Source: an uncultured Bacilli bacterium (GTDB lineage Bacteria > Bacillota_I > Bacilli_A > RF39 > UBA660). Taken from it: a stretch of DNA of 25,567 bases. Shown here piece after piece: positions 7,949 through 16,503 of the stretch. The notes under the pieces are model-generated. The model was not told the origin of the DNA and made no database searches. It saw nothing but the letters and a program-made list of their open reading frames with translations. The position numbers and the translations under genes are program-made. The DNA lies in contig CAJTYF010000022.1 in the NCBI GenBank assembly GCA_910583945.1, positions 1-25,567 on the forward strand. Direction: 5' to 3'. Numbering within the stretch: the stretch's first letter is position 1; each line of letters starts with the position of its first letter.

Positions 7949-9052
7949 TTAAAAAATGTAAATCATATTCTTATAATTAAAATTCCATTCAAAAGAAGAT
8001 AAAACTTTTTTCTCTCCACTAGACAAATTATAATAGCGAAGCTCATCTTGAACTAAATAATACACCTCTTCACAATTTTGCTCAACAATTGCTTTAACTT
8101 CTTCATTCGCTATTCTTACTTTTGTACCATTTGTTTTATAATACAATCGCTGATCGTCTTCAATAGAAAATTCTCCTAAAGAAGAAAATGTAAAGAATTT
8201 TTCACTGGTTGACAAACTATTTAACGTCACCGTTTCAAAATCATGTTGACTAAAAATCTTACCCATACCATCCTTACTAATCGTACGCATGGCAAGACGA
8301 CTTGGGTATATTTCATATTCTTTTTTATTTTTCTTATCCATCAAATAAGCGGACTTTTTATAAGTACCTAAAAAATACGACTCAAAAGAAAGTTTCGAAT
8401 CCAAAACCAACTCTTTTACCTTACCATTTTTTTGAATCACAAAAAACTTTGAAAACTCATAGGTATCACTATAATCCGCCATTAAAATAGCTTCACCCAC
8501 TTTTATCGTTAAGGGAATCGTATAAATATCTTTTGAATACAAAGACACATTTGTATTCTTTTTGTCACTTATAATATCAAAGCCCTTATAATTCCAAATG
8601 AAAAAGGTTTTTTTATTTAAATCATAAATTTTATATTGATTAGAATCTACAACATGTTCTTCCTCATTCTTTCGAAACGTTTCTGGAATCAATTCTGGAT
8701 CCACCAAATGATAGCTCAACAAATTAGAATCTTCGCTACAAACAGGATAAAAAGGAAGTTTTCCCTCTATATTAAGACAGATTATTTGTTCATTACTTTT
8801 AATCTCAATTTTTTTTACCAATTTCTTTTTAAAAGCATGCCCCTCTATATTTAGCACATATTCCCTATCTTGATAGCTAAATACATATTGATACATCTTT
8901 TCTTTTTTATAATACCTTTCTGTAACTAAAACATCATCCACCGTATATTGAAGTTCATAACTTCGACTTCGAAATAGAAAAAATATAAAAAGTAAAAGAA
9001 GAAAAAAGAAGAAATACAAAACGCTTTTTTTAATTTTTCTCTTTTTGATCAT
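7949..9052 (-). CDS. Single-pass membrane protein of unknown function, probably beta-propeller-like ectodomain
   Basis: 367 aa. A basic N-terminus (MIKKRKIKKS) precedes a Phe/Leu-rich TM helix at about residues 11-27. The rest, residues 30-367, lies outside the cell if the positive-inside rule holds. It is made of short beta strands with aromatic residues and recurring patterns such as KTFFIWNYKGFDIISDK and EVYYLVQDELRYYNLSSGEK, as in irregular propellers. No catalytic motif is seen. Its first 23 bases overlap the end of the bPH gene, so the two are translationally coupled. The 335-aa protein at 23089-24096 has the same architecture (N-terminal anchor plus a long aromatic beta region) and may be a distant paralogue. 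The family is not recognised. Confidence 0.65.
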   Translation of the reverse strand: MIKKRKIKKSVLYFFFFLLLLFIFFLFRSRSYELQYTVDDVLVTERYYKKEKMYQYVFSYQDREYVLNIEGHAFKKKLVKKIEIKSNEQIICLNIEGKLPFYPVCSEDSNLLSYHLVDPELIPETFRKNEEEHVVDSNQYKIYDLNKKTFFIWNYKGFDIISDKKNTNVSLYSKDIYTIPLTIKVGEAILMADYSDTYEFSKFFVIQKNGKVKELVLDSKLSFESYFLGTYKKSAYLMDKKNKKEYEIYPSRLAMRTISKDGMGKIFSQHDFETVTLNSLSTSEKFFTFSSLGEFSIEDDQRLYYKTNGTKVRIANEEVKAIVEQNCEEVYYLVQDELRYYNLSSGEKKVLSSFEWNFNYKNMIYIF

Positions 9053-9470
9053 ACTTCTGTTTTTCCTTCATCATAAATTCAGTCACCATTGTTTCAATCT
9101 CAGGCAAACTTTTTTTAGCCAAATTAGTAATAATAATTACTTCCTTAGCTGTATCAATAGTTATTTTTCCCCAACGAATACCTTGATAAACTTGCATATC
9201 ATTAAATAAATCGGGCGTTACAAAATTTAAAGAATACCCAAATAAGACTCTTTTTTGTCCAATCATTAAACGTTTATTAGTTAAAGCAATCACAGCGGTA
9301 GAAAAAAAATCTAAAGGATTTTCATTCTTTTGTCCTACAAAAACATATAAAACTTCTTCATCTGGATTTAAATGTTTTTCTATCACAGAACTGTTCTGTT
9401 TTAAACGCCATGCAATGGTTCTCTTATACTTTTCTTTAAAAAGAAAAGCTTTTTCACTTACTACTCCCAC
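9030..9470 (-). CDS. bPH (bacterial pleckstrin-homology-like, YokE type) domain protein
   Basis: 146 aa starting at GTG 9470 (MGVVSEKAFLFKEKY), chosen because AAGAGGTG lies six bases upstream; a GTG three codons earlier overlaps that site. Residues 30-130 fit the bacterial PH-like fold. The segment EEVLYVFVGQKN is followed by AVIALTNKRLMIGQK, the typical strand pair of these domains, then DMQVYQGIRWGKITIDTA and a C-terminal helix. Such domains bind partners or membranes and are often found alone; no enzyme activity is expected. It is the first gene of an operon-like run (9470 to 5781) with its own promoter at 9491-9519, and it overlaps the next gene by 23 bp. The domain assignment is by pattern and is moderately sure; the ligand is unknown. 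Confidence 0.72.
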   Translation of the reverse strand: MGVVSEKAFLFKEKYKRTIAWRLKQNSSVIEKHLNPDEEVLYVFVGQKNENPLDFFSTAVIALTNKRLMIGQKRVLFGYSLNFVTPDLFNDMQVYQGIRWGKITIDTAKEVIIITNLAKKSLPEIETMVTEFMMKEKQKYDQKEKN

Positions 9471-9490
9471 GATAAACACCTCTTAAAACT

Positions 9491-9519
9491 ATTCTACTGA
9501 AAAACGGATCATTAAGCAA
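9491..9519 (-). promoter_or_regulatory. Promoter of the bPH/LysM operon
   Basis: Minus strand: -35 TTGCTT, 17-nt spacer, -10 TAGAAT, ending about 20 bases before the GTG start. Confidence 0.55.
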
Positions 9520-9520
9520 T

Positions 9521-9546
9521 AAAAAAAGCTATCTTAAGTAGCTTTT
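9521..9546 (-). terminator. Terminator after the YfcC-family transporter gene
   Basis: Stem AAAAGCTA / TAGCTTTT around a seven-base loop, with a seven-T tail on the minus strand, directly after the stop at 9557. Confidence 0.8.
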
Positions 9547-9556
9547 AAATCATCTA

Positions 9557-10975
9557 TTATAAATAAGTTAATAATGCAAAAATAATGAATAACAAGGCGA
9601 ACATGACTAAGAAAAACTTCCAAATGCCTTTAATCCATTTTTTATAAGGTAAATCTAAATAAGATAAACCTACAAATAAAAGAGCACTGGTTGGAGCAAT
9701 AACTTGAACCATTCCATTCATTGTGACATAAATAAGGAATCCAATATCTAAAGAATTTCCAAAATTTGTCGTCATTAACTCTCCTAACAAATAAGAAGTA
9801 TAACCAAAATCCAAATGGAAAATTCCACTAACAAAACCTGAAAGAGCAGTTAAAAATGGATTAAATTCATTTCCTATAAGTCCTTTAGAAAGAGTGTAAG
9901 TAAATGGCGTCCAATAAACAAAGACAAATACCGTAAAAATTAAAAATAAAAGTAAACAAGGCTTAGCCATTTTTTTAACACCATTCACTGCTTGCTCTAT
10001 AAAATCATCTATTTTAATACGATAAATTATTTTTACAAACAATAAAAGTACACCCATTACAGTAAAAATTTGATACAATTCCCAAAATCCAAAATAAGTT
10101 GCCCGACTACCTAGAATATAAGAAATAATAGTATATTGACCAACAGCCAATTCTGTTAACCATTCATGAAAATCTTGAAATAATGTTAAGCCAAAATTAT
10201 CTTCCCAATTCATATAGCCTAAAACAGTAAAAGCAAATAAAACAATTAAGAATAAAGCCATTGGCCATACTTTAGCATTTTTCGTTTCTTCAATCTCTTC
10301 AAATAAATCCAGAGTTACTTCTTCATTTTTATTCTTTCTTTCTTTCTTTAAATGTAGTAAAGTAAAGAAATTGTAAATAACAAGAGCTAAAGCTAAGATG
10401 CCAAAACGAATACCTAAAAGTGTTTTTATATCAATAGTTGTATCATACATACTTAAATAATTAATAAAATAACTAACACCTTCTGTTCCTAAAGTTGCTC
10501 CAATCATACCCACAAGAATTGAACCAAATGAACACAACATTGTTGTTAACTTATCAAGTTTCATTTTGCTAGCAAGACTAATAATAAAAGGTACAAAAAT
10601 AAGGACCACAAACGTTTGTGAAAGCATAGAAGTTAAAAGTGCTATAAAAGCTGAAGAAAAAATGACAAATAAATTTTCCTTTCCTTTTAACTTAGAAGAC
10701 ATTCGGCTTACTAAAACTTGATAGCCAGAACACTTAGACAAAACACCATAAAATGCTCCTACAAATAGAACAAGCAATATTTGCTGCAAAAAGAAATTAA
10801 CGCCATAAACACCAGATGAAAACAAATCCACAAGCCCTACTCTTTTTATACTGTCTGCTCCAGCCATTCCATTTGCAACCGTTGGTGATGGAATAATCCA
10901 AGTTAAGACAACTGTGACTAAAATAGCTAAGCAAACAATTTTAAATAAATCATATTTTTCAAAAAACTTTTTCAT
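9557..10975 (-). CDS. YfcC/DcuC-family membrane transporter (amino acid or carboxylate)
   Basis: 472 aa, about 12 TM helices. The N-terminus has the family's conserved WIIPSPTVANG after the first helix. Around residues 110-165 there is a SMLSQTFVVLIFVPFII stretch. The end, MVQVIAPTSALLFVGLSY then LPYKKWIKGIWKFF, fits the PTS-x-L ... PY-x-KW signature of YfcC/DcuC-type carriers (PF03606). These exchange or take up C4-dicarboxylates or basic amino acids and derivatives; the substrate cannot be read from sequence. A charged loop at about residues 208-240 is probably cytoplasmic. The ATG has AGGAGG ten bases upstream, and an extended -10 lies at 10999-11004. It follows lysS but has its own promoter after the lysS terminator, so co-regulation with lysS is not indicated. 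Confidence 0.75.
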   Translation of the reverse strand: MKKFFEKYDLFKIVCLAILVTVVLTWIIPSPTVANGMAGADSIKRVGLVDLFSSGVYGVNFFLQQILLVLFVGAFYGVLSKCSGYQVLVSRMSSKLKGKENLFVIFSSAFIALLTSMLSQTFVVLIFVPFIISLASKMKLDKLTTMLCSFGSILVGMIGATLGTEGVSYFINYLSMYDTTIDIKTLLGIRFGILALALVIYNFFTLLHLKKERKNKNEEVTLDLFEEIEETKNAKVWPMALFLIVLFAFTVLGYMNWEDNFGLTLFQDFHEWLTELAVGQYTIISYILGSRATYFGFWELYQIFTVMGVLLLFVKIIYRIKIDDFIEQAVNGVKKMAKPCLLLFLIFTVFVFVYWTPFTYTLSKGLIGNEFNPFLTALSGFVSGIFHLDFGYTSYLLGELMTTNFGNSLDIGFLIYVTMNGMVQVIAPTSALLFVGLSYLDLPYKKWIKGIWKFFLVMFALLFIIFALLTYL

Positions 10976-10998
10976 TTAATAAAGACCTCCTAAATAAA

Positions 10999-11006
10999 AT
11001 TATACC
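10999..11006 (-). promoter_or_regulatory. Extended -10 promoter of the transporter gene
   Basis: Minus strand TGGTATAAT (TG-n-TATAAT), 24 bases before the start codon. No good -35 is seen; the T run of the lysS terminator occupies that position. Confidence 0.45.
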
Positions 11007-11016
11007 ATAAAATGGT

Positions 11017-11043
11017 TAAAAAAAAAGACCAATCCGTCTTTTT
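11017..11043 (-). terminator. Terminator of lysS
   Basis: Stem AAAAAGAC / GTCTTTTT, six-base loop, nine-T tail on the minus strand, about 20 bases past the stop codon. Confidence 0.82.
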
Positions 11044-11064
11044 AATAGGCATTTTTTATATTAT

Positions 11065-12528
11065 TTAATTAAGAGGTTTCATAAGTGGAAACAAAATACA
11101 ATCTTTTATATTCTCTGAATTCGTTAAAAGTTGCATTAAACGATCAATTCCCATCCCCCAACCAGAAATCGGAGGCATTCCATATTCCATAGCACCAATA
11201 TAATCATAATCCATTGGCATAGCTTCTTCATCTCCACCAGCTTTTAACTCAGCTTGTTGAAGAAGTCTTCTCTCTTGTTCTTGAGGATCAACAAGTTCTG
11301 AATAAGCATTAATAATCTCCGCTCCATTAATGATAAGTTGGAAACGATCCGTTATTTCAGGATTCTCATCATTAGCTCTCGCAAGAGGAGACAAACTGGT
11401 TGGATGACTCGTCATATAAAGTGGCCCAACGATATGAGGTCTAGCTACTTTTTTATAAAGTTGATCCACTAAATTTCCATACCCTAAATTTTCTAAAGGG
11501 ACATCACTATCAATTTCAATCTTCTCTTCCTTAATTTTATCAAGTAAACTTTCTTTAGTATTATACTTATCAATATCAATATCTGAATACCTTAAAATTA
11601 AATCTCTAAAAGTAATGACTTCCCACTCACCACTTAAGTCAACCATCTTATCCCCCATTTGAATTTCTAATGTTCCGAAAAGATTTTGAACAATAGTCTG
11701 TAACATTTTTCTTAAAAGTGTCATATTATCTTTATAATTGAGATAAGCACCATACCCCTCAATCATCGTAAAGTCTTGTAAATGCGTGGCATCCATTCCT
11801 TCATTACGAAAACATCTTGCAATCTCAAAAACTTTCGTAAATCCACCTACAATAGCTCTTTTTAAATATGTTTCTGGAGCAATTCTTAAATACAAATCAA
11901 TATCTAAAGCATTGTGGTGTGTCATAAAAGGCTTTGCTGTTGCTCCACTAGCTTTATTATTTAAAATTGGCGTTTCTATTTCCAAATACCCTAAATCATT
12001 TAAATACTTTCTTATTTCATAAATAAGTCGACTTCTTAATAAAAATTTTTGCTTACTCTCATCATTCATAATTAAATCCACATAACGATTACGATAAATA
12101 AGCTCTTGATCTTCTAATCCATGAAACTTTTCTGGTAATGGCTTTAAAGCCTTTCCTAAAAAAGTGATAGACGTCGCTCTTATTGTTTTTTCACCGGTAT
12201 GAGTAGTAAACACTTCTCCTTCTACCCCAATAAAATCTCCTAAATCATAATTTTCTTTAAAACTTTGGTAGGCTTCTTCTCCAATCCTATCAATTTTAAC
12301 AGAAACTTGAATTTTACCTTCAATATCACCAATCGTTAAAAAAGACATTTTTCCCATTTTACGCATCAAAACAATTCTACCAGCTACTCTAACATTTTCC
12401 GTTTCATCTGGTAAAATCATTGCATCTTTAATTTCATAATTCACATCAAATCGATCGGGATAAGCATTTTTTATATTCTTAACCTTTTCTCTTCGAACTA
12501 ATTCTTGTTCTGAAAAAACTCTTTCCAT
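11065..12528 (-). CDS. lysS: Lysyl-tRNA synthetase, class II
   Basis: 487 aa, near the usual 490-500. It charges tRNA-Lys with lysine using ATP, as a cytoplasmic homodimer. The OB-fold anticodon-binding domain is at about residues 48-130 (VRVAGRIVLMRKMGKMSFLTI). Then HGLEDQELIYRNRYVDLI leads into the catalytic core: motif 1 near 178-190 (GYLEIETPIL); the substrate loop ASGATAKPF; APETYLKRA; motif 2 at about 235-257 (FEIARCFRNEGMDATH, then DFTMIE); motif 3 GWGMGIDRLMQLL near the C-terminus. The ATG at 12528 is preferred over a GTG nine bases upstream because an AGAAG site lies eight bases before it. No T-box or other leader fits in the short upstream gap. It is transcribed alone, with a terminator on each side. 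Very secure. Confidence 0.96.
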   Translation of the reverse strand: MERVFSEQELVRREKVKNIKNAYPDRFDVNYEIKDAMILPDETENVRVAGRIVLMRKMGKMSFLTIGDIEGKIQVSVKIDRIGEEAYQSFKENYDLGDFIGVEGEVFTTHTGEKTIRATSITFLGKALKPLPEKFHGLEDQELIYRNRYVDLIMNDESKQKFLLRSRLIYEIRKYLNDLGYLEIETPILNNKASGATAKPFMTHHNALDIDLYLRIAPETYLKRAIVGGFTKVFEIARCFRNEGMDATHLQDFTMIEGYGAYLNYKDNMTLLRKMLQTIVQNLFGTLEIQMGDKMVDLSGEWEVITFRDLILRYSDIDIDKYNTKESLLDKIKEEKIEIDSDVPLENLGYGNLVDQLYKKVARPHIVGPLYMTSHPTSLSPLARANDENPEITDRFQLIINGAEIINAYSELVDPQEQERRLLQQAELKAGGDEEAMPMDYDYIGAMEYGMPPISGWGMGIDRLMQLLTNSENIKDCILFPLMKPLN

Positions 12529-12584
12529 AGCATTCACTTCTTTCTGATTAAAAATAATATACCATAAAACCTCTTTTTATTCCA

Positions 12585-12610
12585 TAAAAAAAGGAATATT
12601 AGAATCCCTT
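12585..12610 (-). terminator. Terminator after the FxLYD-like gene
   Basis: Stem AAGGGAT / ATTCCTT (one G-T pair), six-base loop, seven-T tail on the minus strand. The stop codon at 12609-12611 lies in the stem. It closes the LamG-protein transcription unit. Confidence 0.7.
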
Positions 12611-13043
12611 ATTCAACAATTTCATATTCAATAGAACTTGCATTAGATAAATCTCCAGCAAAAGAAGACTCTATACTTTTAGTTTCATTACTTGCTAATT
12701 TATCCCCTACAAAACCAATTAAGGTAACAATTTCTTCTTTATTTAATCCATAAACATGAATTTTAAACTCTTTTAAATTTGTTAAATCATCTGAAGTATT
12801 GGTTACATTTACTCTCAAAACACTATTACCATCTTTATAATTTAATGAAACATTTGTAAATTTAAAAACGCCAATAGTTTGATCTTTTATAACATTTATA
12901 TTATGATTACTTTTATACCCTGGTGATTCTTCTTTTACTTCTTCTTTTTTATCAAACACAAACCAAAATCCTAATATACAAAGCACGATTAATAACCCCA
13001 AAATTCCAAATAACATAATTTTTCTATTATTATTTTTTTCCAT
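12609..13043 (-). CDS. Small membrane-anchored protein with FxLYD-like beta domain
   Basis: 144 aa from the ATG at 13043, chosen because AAAGGTG lies just upstream; the frame is open eight codons further back without such a site. TM helix about residues 9-30, then a charged linker (KKEEVKEESPGY), then a beta-sandwich domain with the alternating pattern of FxLYD/DUF4352-type domains: IGVFKFTNVSLNYKDGNSVL, then VNVTNTSDDLTNLKEFKIHV, then LASNETKSIESSF. Such domains sit outside the membrane and probably mediate protein contacts; no activity is known. It lies only 30 bp downstream of the broken LamG gene on the same strand, with no terminator between, so it was probably the second gene of that operon. 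Whether it keeps a function now that the first gene is broken is unclear. Confidence 0.72.
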   Translation of the reverse strand: MEKNNNRKIMLFGILGLLIVLCILGFWFVFDKKEEVKEESPGYKSNHNINVIKDQTIGVFKFTNVSLNYKDGNSVLRVNVTNTSDDLTNLKEFKIHVYGLNKEEIVTLIGFVGDKLASNETKSIESSFAGDLSNASSIEYEIVE

Positions 13044-13073
13044 AAAATCACCTTTAATCCAATGCATTTCAAA

Positions 13074-15368
13074 TCAAATAGGAGCTAAAACTAAACGGAA
13101 AGTTCGTGAATCATGTGGATCTCCATAACTTCCATAAAAATAAAATATACCTGAAATTTGTGCTCCTGAATTGTAACCTCCTCTACTAAACCACGGATCT
13201 TTATCATTTATAAAATTTGCCGTATCTGAATTCCACCCTTTTGTTTCTGCTGTTGCATCACCTAATATTCTTTTACTATAATCAGTATTATTTGTATTAT
13301 TAACATAACTATCATAATATTTTTGTGGATAAAAACTTTCATCAGTTTCAGTAAAACCAGAATAATTCACACCATTTATAGTAGCCATTAAAGAGCCGTT
13401 AACACTTGCAACATATTCTCTCCCTCCTCCATTTAAATCATAAATACCTGTATGATTTTTTGTCGTACTAGCTAATACACTCTGTGCATTTGAATATATG
13501 TTTCCTTTGCTTGCTGAATCACTTTCATTCGCAACTAATCCAGACCACCCAGTAATCCGATTACTATTATTATTTATAAATACTTCCTCACAAGTGGATT
13601 CTGTGCATCTTCCATAAATAGAATTTGTTAAATAGGCTACAGCTCCCCACTCTGTATTCTTCATCATATGGCTATCTAAATTCCTTTTATACCCATAACT
13701 TGTTTTAAAAGCATTGGATACATTGATACTTCTCCACGAATTAACATTAGGTTTAATTTGCACTTTACTTGAATTGTTTTCATTTTTTTGAGCACTAGCA
13801 GTATCTGTACTTCCTTTATACCCTGTTTCAAATTTTCCAACCCATAACCCCTTAACATCTCCAAAACTAGTAAAGGCTGGATGCGTCATATATTTCCCAA
13901 CAGTACAACTTCCACTTTCTCCACTTACATTTGGTGTGGCACATTCTGTATCATTATTTACAGTATTTGTTGTTCCAAATTTTATTTCAAACGGGGCTTG
14001 TGTTGTATTAACACCTAAACTTTGAATTTTATAAGCGTATTTTGGTATCCATACAAAATAACTTTCAATAAGATTTTCTGGAATAAATTCATGTGCTTCA
14101 TAGTTTCTATTAGTAAAATCCTGATATGTAAGTAAACCCGTATTATTTAATACTTGAATATCATCTTTACTGATTTCACTTTCTAAAATGGCTCGATTAT
14201 AAATAGCAGCATTATAAACATCAATATCGGTATATTGAGCATGATTTCCATTCACACTTGGATTGCATCCTAGAGCATAAAATGTTTTAGAAGTTGTGAT
14301 ACTCCCTACCATTTCTTGACTTGATATTAATTTTCCATCAACATAAATTTTACCTACCTTATTATCATAAGTAAAAACCACAGTATAAATTCGATTCTCT
14401 TCTAAATAAAAATTAGTACTAAAAGTTTGGTAAGAACCATTGTAATAAACTTGAGCTCTTAAATTTCTTTTATTGGTATAATAAATCCCTGCCCCAGAAC
14501 TTTCAATATTCGTAATGATTTCTTTAGATTCACTAGGTGTACTTTTTATTTTAAACTTAGCTGCCAAAGTAATACCATTACTAAAATTATAATTTTCTAA
14601 ACCTAGATTAATATAATCATCTGTACCATCCAAACTTACGAAGCCATTTTTTTTAGTCACACCATTTATTTTACCTTGACGATTCAAATCATCATAACTA
14701 TTTTGTAACAAAACAGCATTCGCCCATTTTTTATTTTGATAATTATACCACTCTTCTTCTCGGTTCGCTACTTTAACAATGCCATTGTCTAAAATCTTAA
14801 CAGGAACCATATCATCACCAATTGTAGGAAAACTTCCATTTAATATATTTTCACTATATAAAGGTTTTGTTTTTTCATTTCCATTCGTTTTATTTAAATT
14901 TCCAACAGAATCGGTTGCTGTAATTTCATAATAATATGTTGTATCTGCATCACCATTTATAATACAAGTTTCATGATTATGAGTGAAATCCACATATTTT
15001 AATAATTGATTTTCATTAATAATTTTTATATCGTTTGAACCAATCTCATTTTCTCCTATAGCGCGATCATATATAATCGCTTTATAAACATCAAACTGAG
15101 AGTAATTTGAATGTGCACCTCGATCAGGATTGGCTCCAATAGAGAAAGGAATGACATCAGTATAAGCAACTGATCCAGATACTGGTAATTGAGCTTTCAA
15201 TATTCCATTAACATAAAGAGACAAATTAACGCCATTATAAATCCCAGTTAAAGTATAAATTTCATTTACATTAAGAGGCGTTTCACTCTCCGTCCAAACC
15301 CATTTTTTTTCTTCAGCCACATAAAATTCCAAATGTGGTTTATTTTCAGAAGTAATAAACAAACCCAT
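13074..15368 (-). CDS. 3' fragment of the LamG surface protein: LamG domains and C-terminal lectin/FGE-like module
   Basis: 764 codons open, but the nominal ATG lies inside LamG domain 1 and has no ribosome binding site, so it is a fragment. Residues 1-128 complete LamG domain 1 (LYVNGILKAQLPVSG). Residues 132-170 resemble an FN3-type edge (TTYYYEITATDSVGN). Residues 200-220 (EEEWYNYQNKKWANAVLL) and 435-450 (SYFVWIPKYAYKI) are halves of a module, between which LamG domain 2 (about 220-420, LDGTDDYINLGLENYNFSNG) appears inserted. Residues 455-764 have MMKNTEWGAVAYLTNSIYG, GGGREYVASVNG, WFSRGGYNSGAQ and the end SRTFRLVLAPI. These are seen in C-type-lectin/formylglycine-enzyme-like folds on secreted and phage-tail-like proteins. 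Carbohydrate or receptor binding is plausible. Stop is TGA. Confidence 0.75.
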   Translation of the reverse strand: MGLFITSENKPHLEFYVAEEKKWVWTESETPLNVNEIYTLTGIYNGVNLSLYVNGILKAQLPVSGSVAYTDVIPFSIGANPDRGAHSNYSQFDVYKAIIYDRAIGENEIGSNDIKIINENQLLKYVDFTHNHETCIINGDADTTYYYEITATDSVGNLNKTNGNEKTKPLYSENILNGSFPTIGDDMVPVKILDNGIVKVANREEEWYNYQNKKWANAVLLQNSYDDLNRQGKINGVTKKNGFVSLDGTDDYINLGLENYNFSNGITLAAKFKIKSTPSESKEIITNIESSGAGIYYTNKRNLRAQVYYNGSYQTFSTNFYLEENRIYTVVFTYDNKVGKIYVDGKLISSQEMVGSITTSKTFYALGCNPSVNGNHAQYTDIDVYNAAIYNRAILESEISKDDIQVLNNTGLLTYQDFTNRNYEAHEFIPENLIESYFVWIPKYAYKIQSLGVNTTQAPFEIKFGTTNTVNNDTECATPNVSGESGSCTVGKYMTHPAFTSFGDVKGLWVGKFETGYKGSTDTASAQKNENNSSKVQIKPNVNSWRSINVSNAFKTSYGYKRNLDSHMMKNTEWGAVAYLTNSIYGRCTESTCEEVFINNNSNRITGWSGLVANESDSASKGNIYSNAQSVLASTTKNHTGIYDLNGGGREYVASVNGSLMATINGVNYSGFTETDESFYPQKYYDSYVNNTNNTDYSKRILGDATAETKGWNSDTANFINDKDPWFSRGGYNSGAQISGIFYFYGSYGDPHDSRTFRLVLAPI

Positions 15369-16482
15369 TCCTGAGCCTTGCCAATTGCCAAAAATGTCTT
15401 CGATTGAGTTCTAAAAGTTTAAATTTTATGGCAATGGTAAAACTATTTTGAAAATTATAAGCTTCTAATCCAAGATCAATATAATCATCAACACCGTCGA
15501 AATGGACATAACCATTTTCTTTTGTCGCCCCACTCACTTTTTTCTGTTCGTTAAATTCATCATAACTATTTTTTAAAATACCTTTCCTATTTAAATGAGA
15601 GGCATCCGTTCCATAAAAGCAAGAAATATTATTAACACCAGAATCCTCATCATTATTCGTAATAGGAATTTTAATTTGACTAGATGTTATTTCTTTTTCA
15701 CCTAAAATAATATCGGGTCCATCTCGATCAATTTTATGAATCGTTGCAGTTTTCGTTTCACTATATATTTCTCCATCAAAAGCAGTCGCGTAAAGGGTTG
15801 CAGTCGTCGAAGTATTATTTTCAAAAATCAGATCTACATCCGTCTCTACTTTATACCAATGATTACTAGAAAAATGAGTAGTTTTCTCTGTTTCGCACTG
15901 ATTTATATTTAAATCCATTCCACAAGAAACACCTTCTATATTTGCTATAGTATCAATAGTACTTTTAACATAATAGCTTACATTTGTAATACCTGTTGTA
16001 TTAAAATGAACATGGGCAATTTCTTTAAAAAAATAGCCGTTTTGACTTTCGATTTCTTCATTATTTTTATTATAACCTTTAAGGATAATTCCAGTTGCTT
16101 GCATTTCTCCTGTTGTTATTTCTAATTCCTTCACACCAATATTTCCAACCACATCTTCTATTTTTATTTCAACATAATAAGTCGTATTATTAGTAAGATT
16201 TTCTAGAATACAAGTTTGATTTTCATATTTTGTTTGAGTAGTATAGTCACTTTTAGCCGTTCCATAGTTACAACTTATAATTTTAACTAAGTCATTATCA
16301 ACATTTTCAAGTGGAATTAAAATTCTTTCTGTCCCAATAATACTAGAACTAACATTTATTTCAGGATTTGTTCTAACAATTTGAGCACTTGCTACCTCTT
16401 TTATGTCTCCGAAATTTATGCCATCTCCACTTACTGCTTTAACTATAACCGACTGATTGGTGTCTTTATTAAAATCAATCAC
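15346..16482 (-). CDS. Middle fragment of the LamG surface protein: Ig/FN3-like segments and start of LamG domain 1
   Basis: 378 codons between the in-frame TAG at 16504-16506 and the frameshift near 15392. The nominal GTG start has no ribosome binding site, so independent translation is unlikely. It contains two or three beta-sandwich segments of about 90-110 residues with the pattern S-C-x-Y-G-T ... C-I-L-E-N-L-T-N-N-T-T-Y-Y-V-E-I, typical of FN3/Ig-like repeats with one disulfide each. It ends with the first strands of a LamG domain (GYVHFDGVDDYIDLGLEAYN). The last 18 residues or so before its stop (after LELNRR) are out of frame and meaningless. The reading frame is the same as that of the upstream fragment. 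Confidence 0.72.
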   Translation of the reverse strand: MIDFNKDTNQSVIVKAVSGDGINFGDIKEVASAQIVRTNPEINVSSSIIGTERILIPLENVDNDLVKIISCNYGTAKSDYTTQTKYENQTCILENLTNNTTYYVEIKIEDVVGNIGVKELEITTGEMQATGIILKGYNKNNEEIESQNGYFFKEIAHVHFNTTGITNVSYYVKSTIDTIANIEGVSCGMDLNINQCETEKTTHFSSNHWYKVETDVDLIFENNTSTTATLYATAFDGEIYSETKTATIHKIDRDGPDIILGEKEITSSQIKIPITNNDEDSGVNNISCFYGTDASHLNRKGILKNSYDEFNEQKKVSGATKENGYVHFDGVDDYIDLGLEAYNFQNSFTIAIKFKLLELNRRHFWQLARLRNGFVYYF

Positions 16483-16503
16483 TTTATTTTCATTAACTTT
16501 ATA

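Noticed and set aside
9557..12528. Transporter and lysS as a lysine uptake/use operon
   Set aside because: A strong terminator (11017-11043) and an extended -10 promoter lie between them, and the transporter family does not fix the substrate.
12538..12608. T-box or lysine riboswitch upstream of lysS
   Set aside because: Only about 70 bp separate the lysS start from the next gene's stop, which is too short for either structure, and most of it is upstream terminator and promoter.
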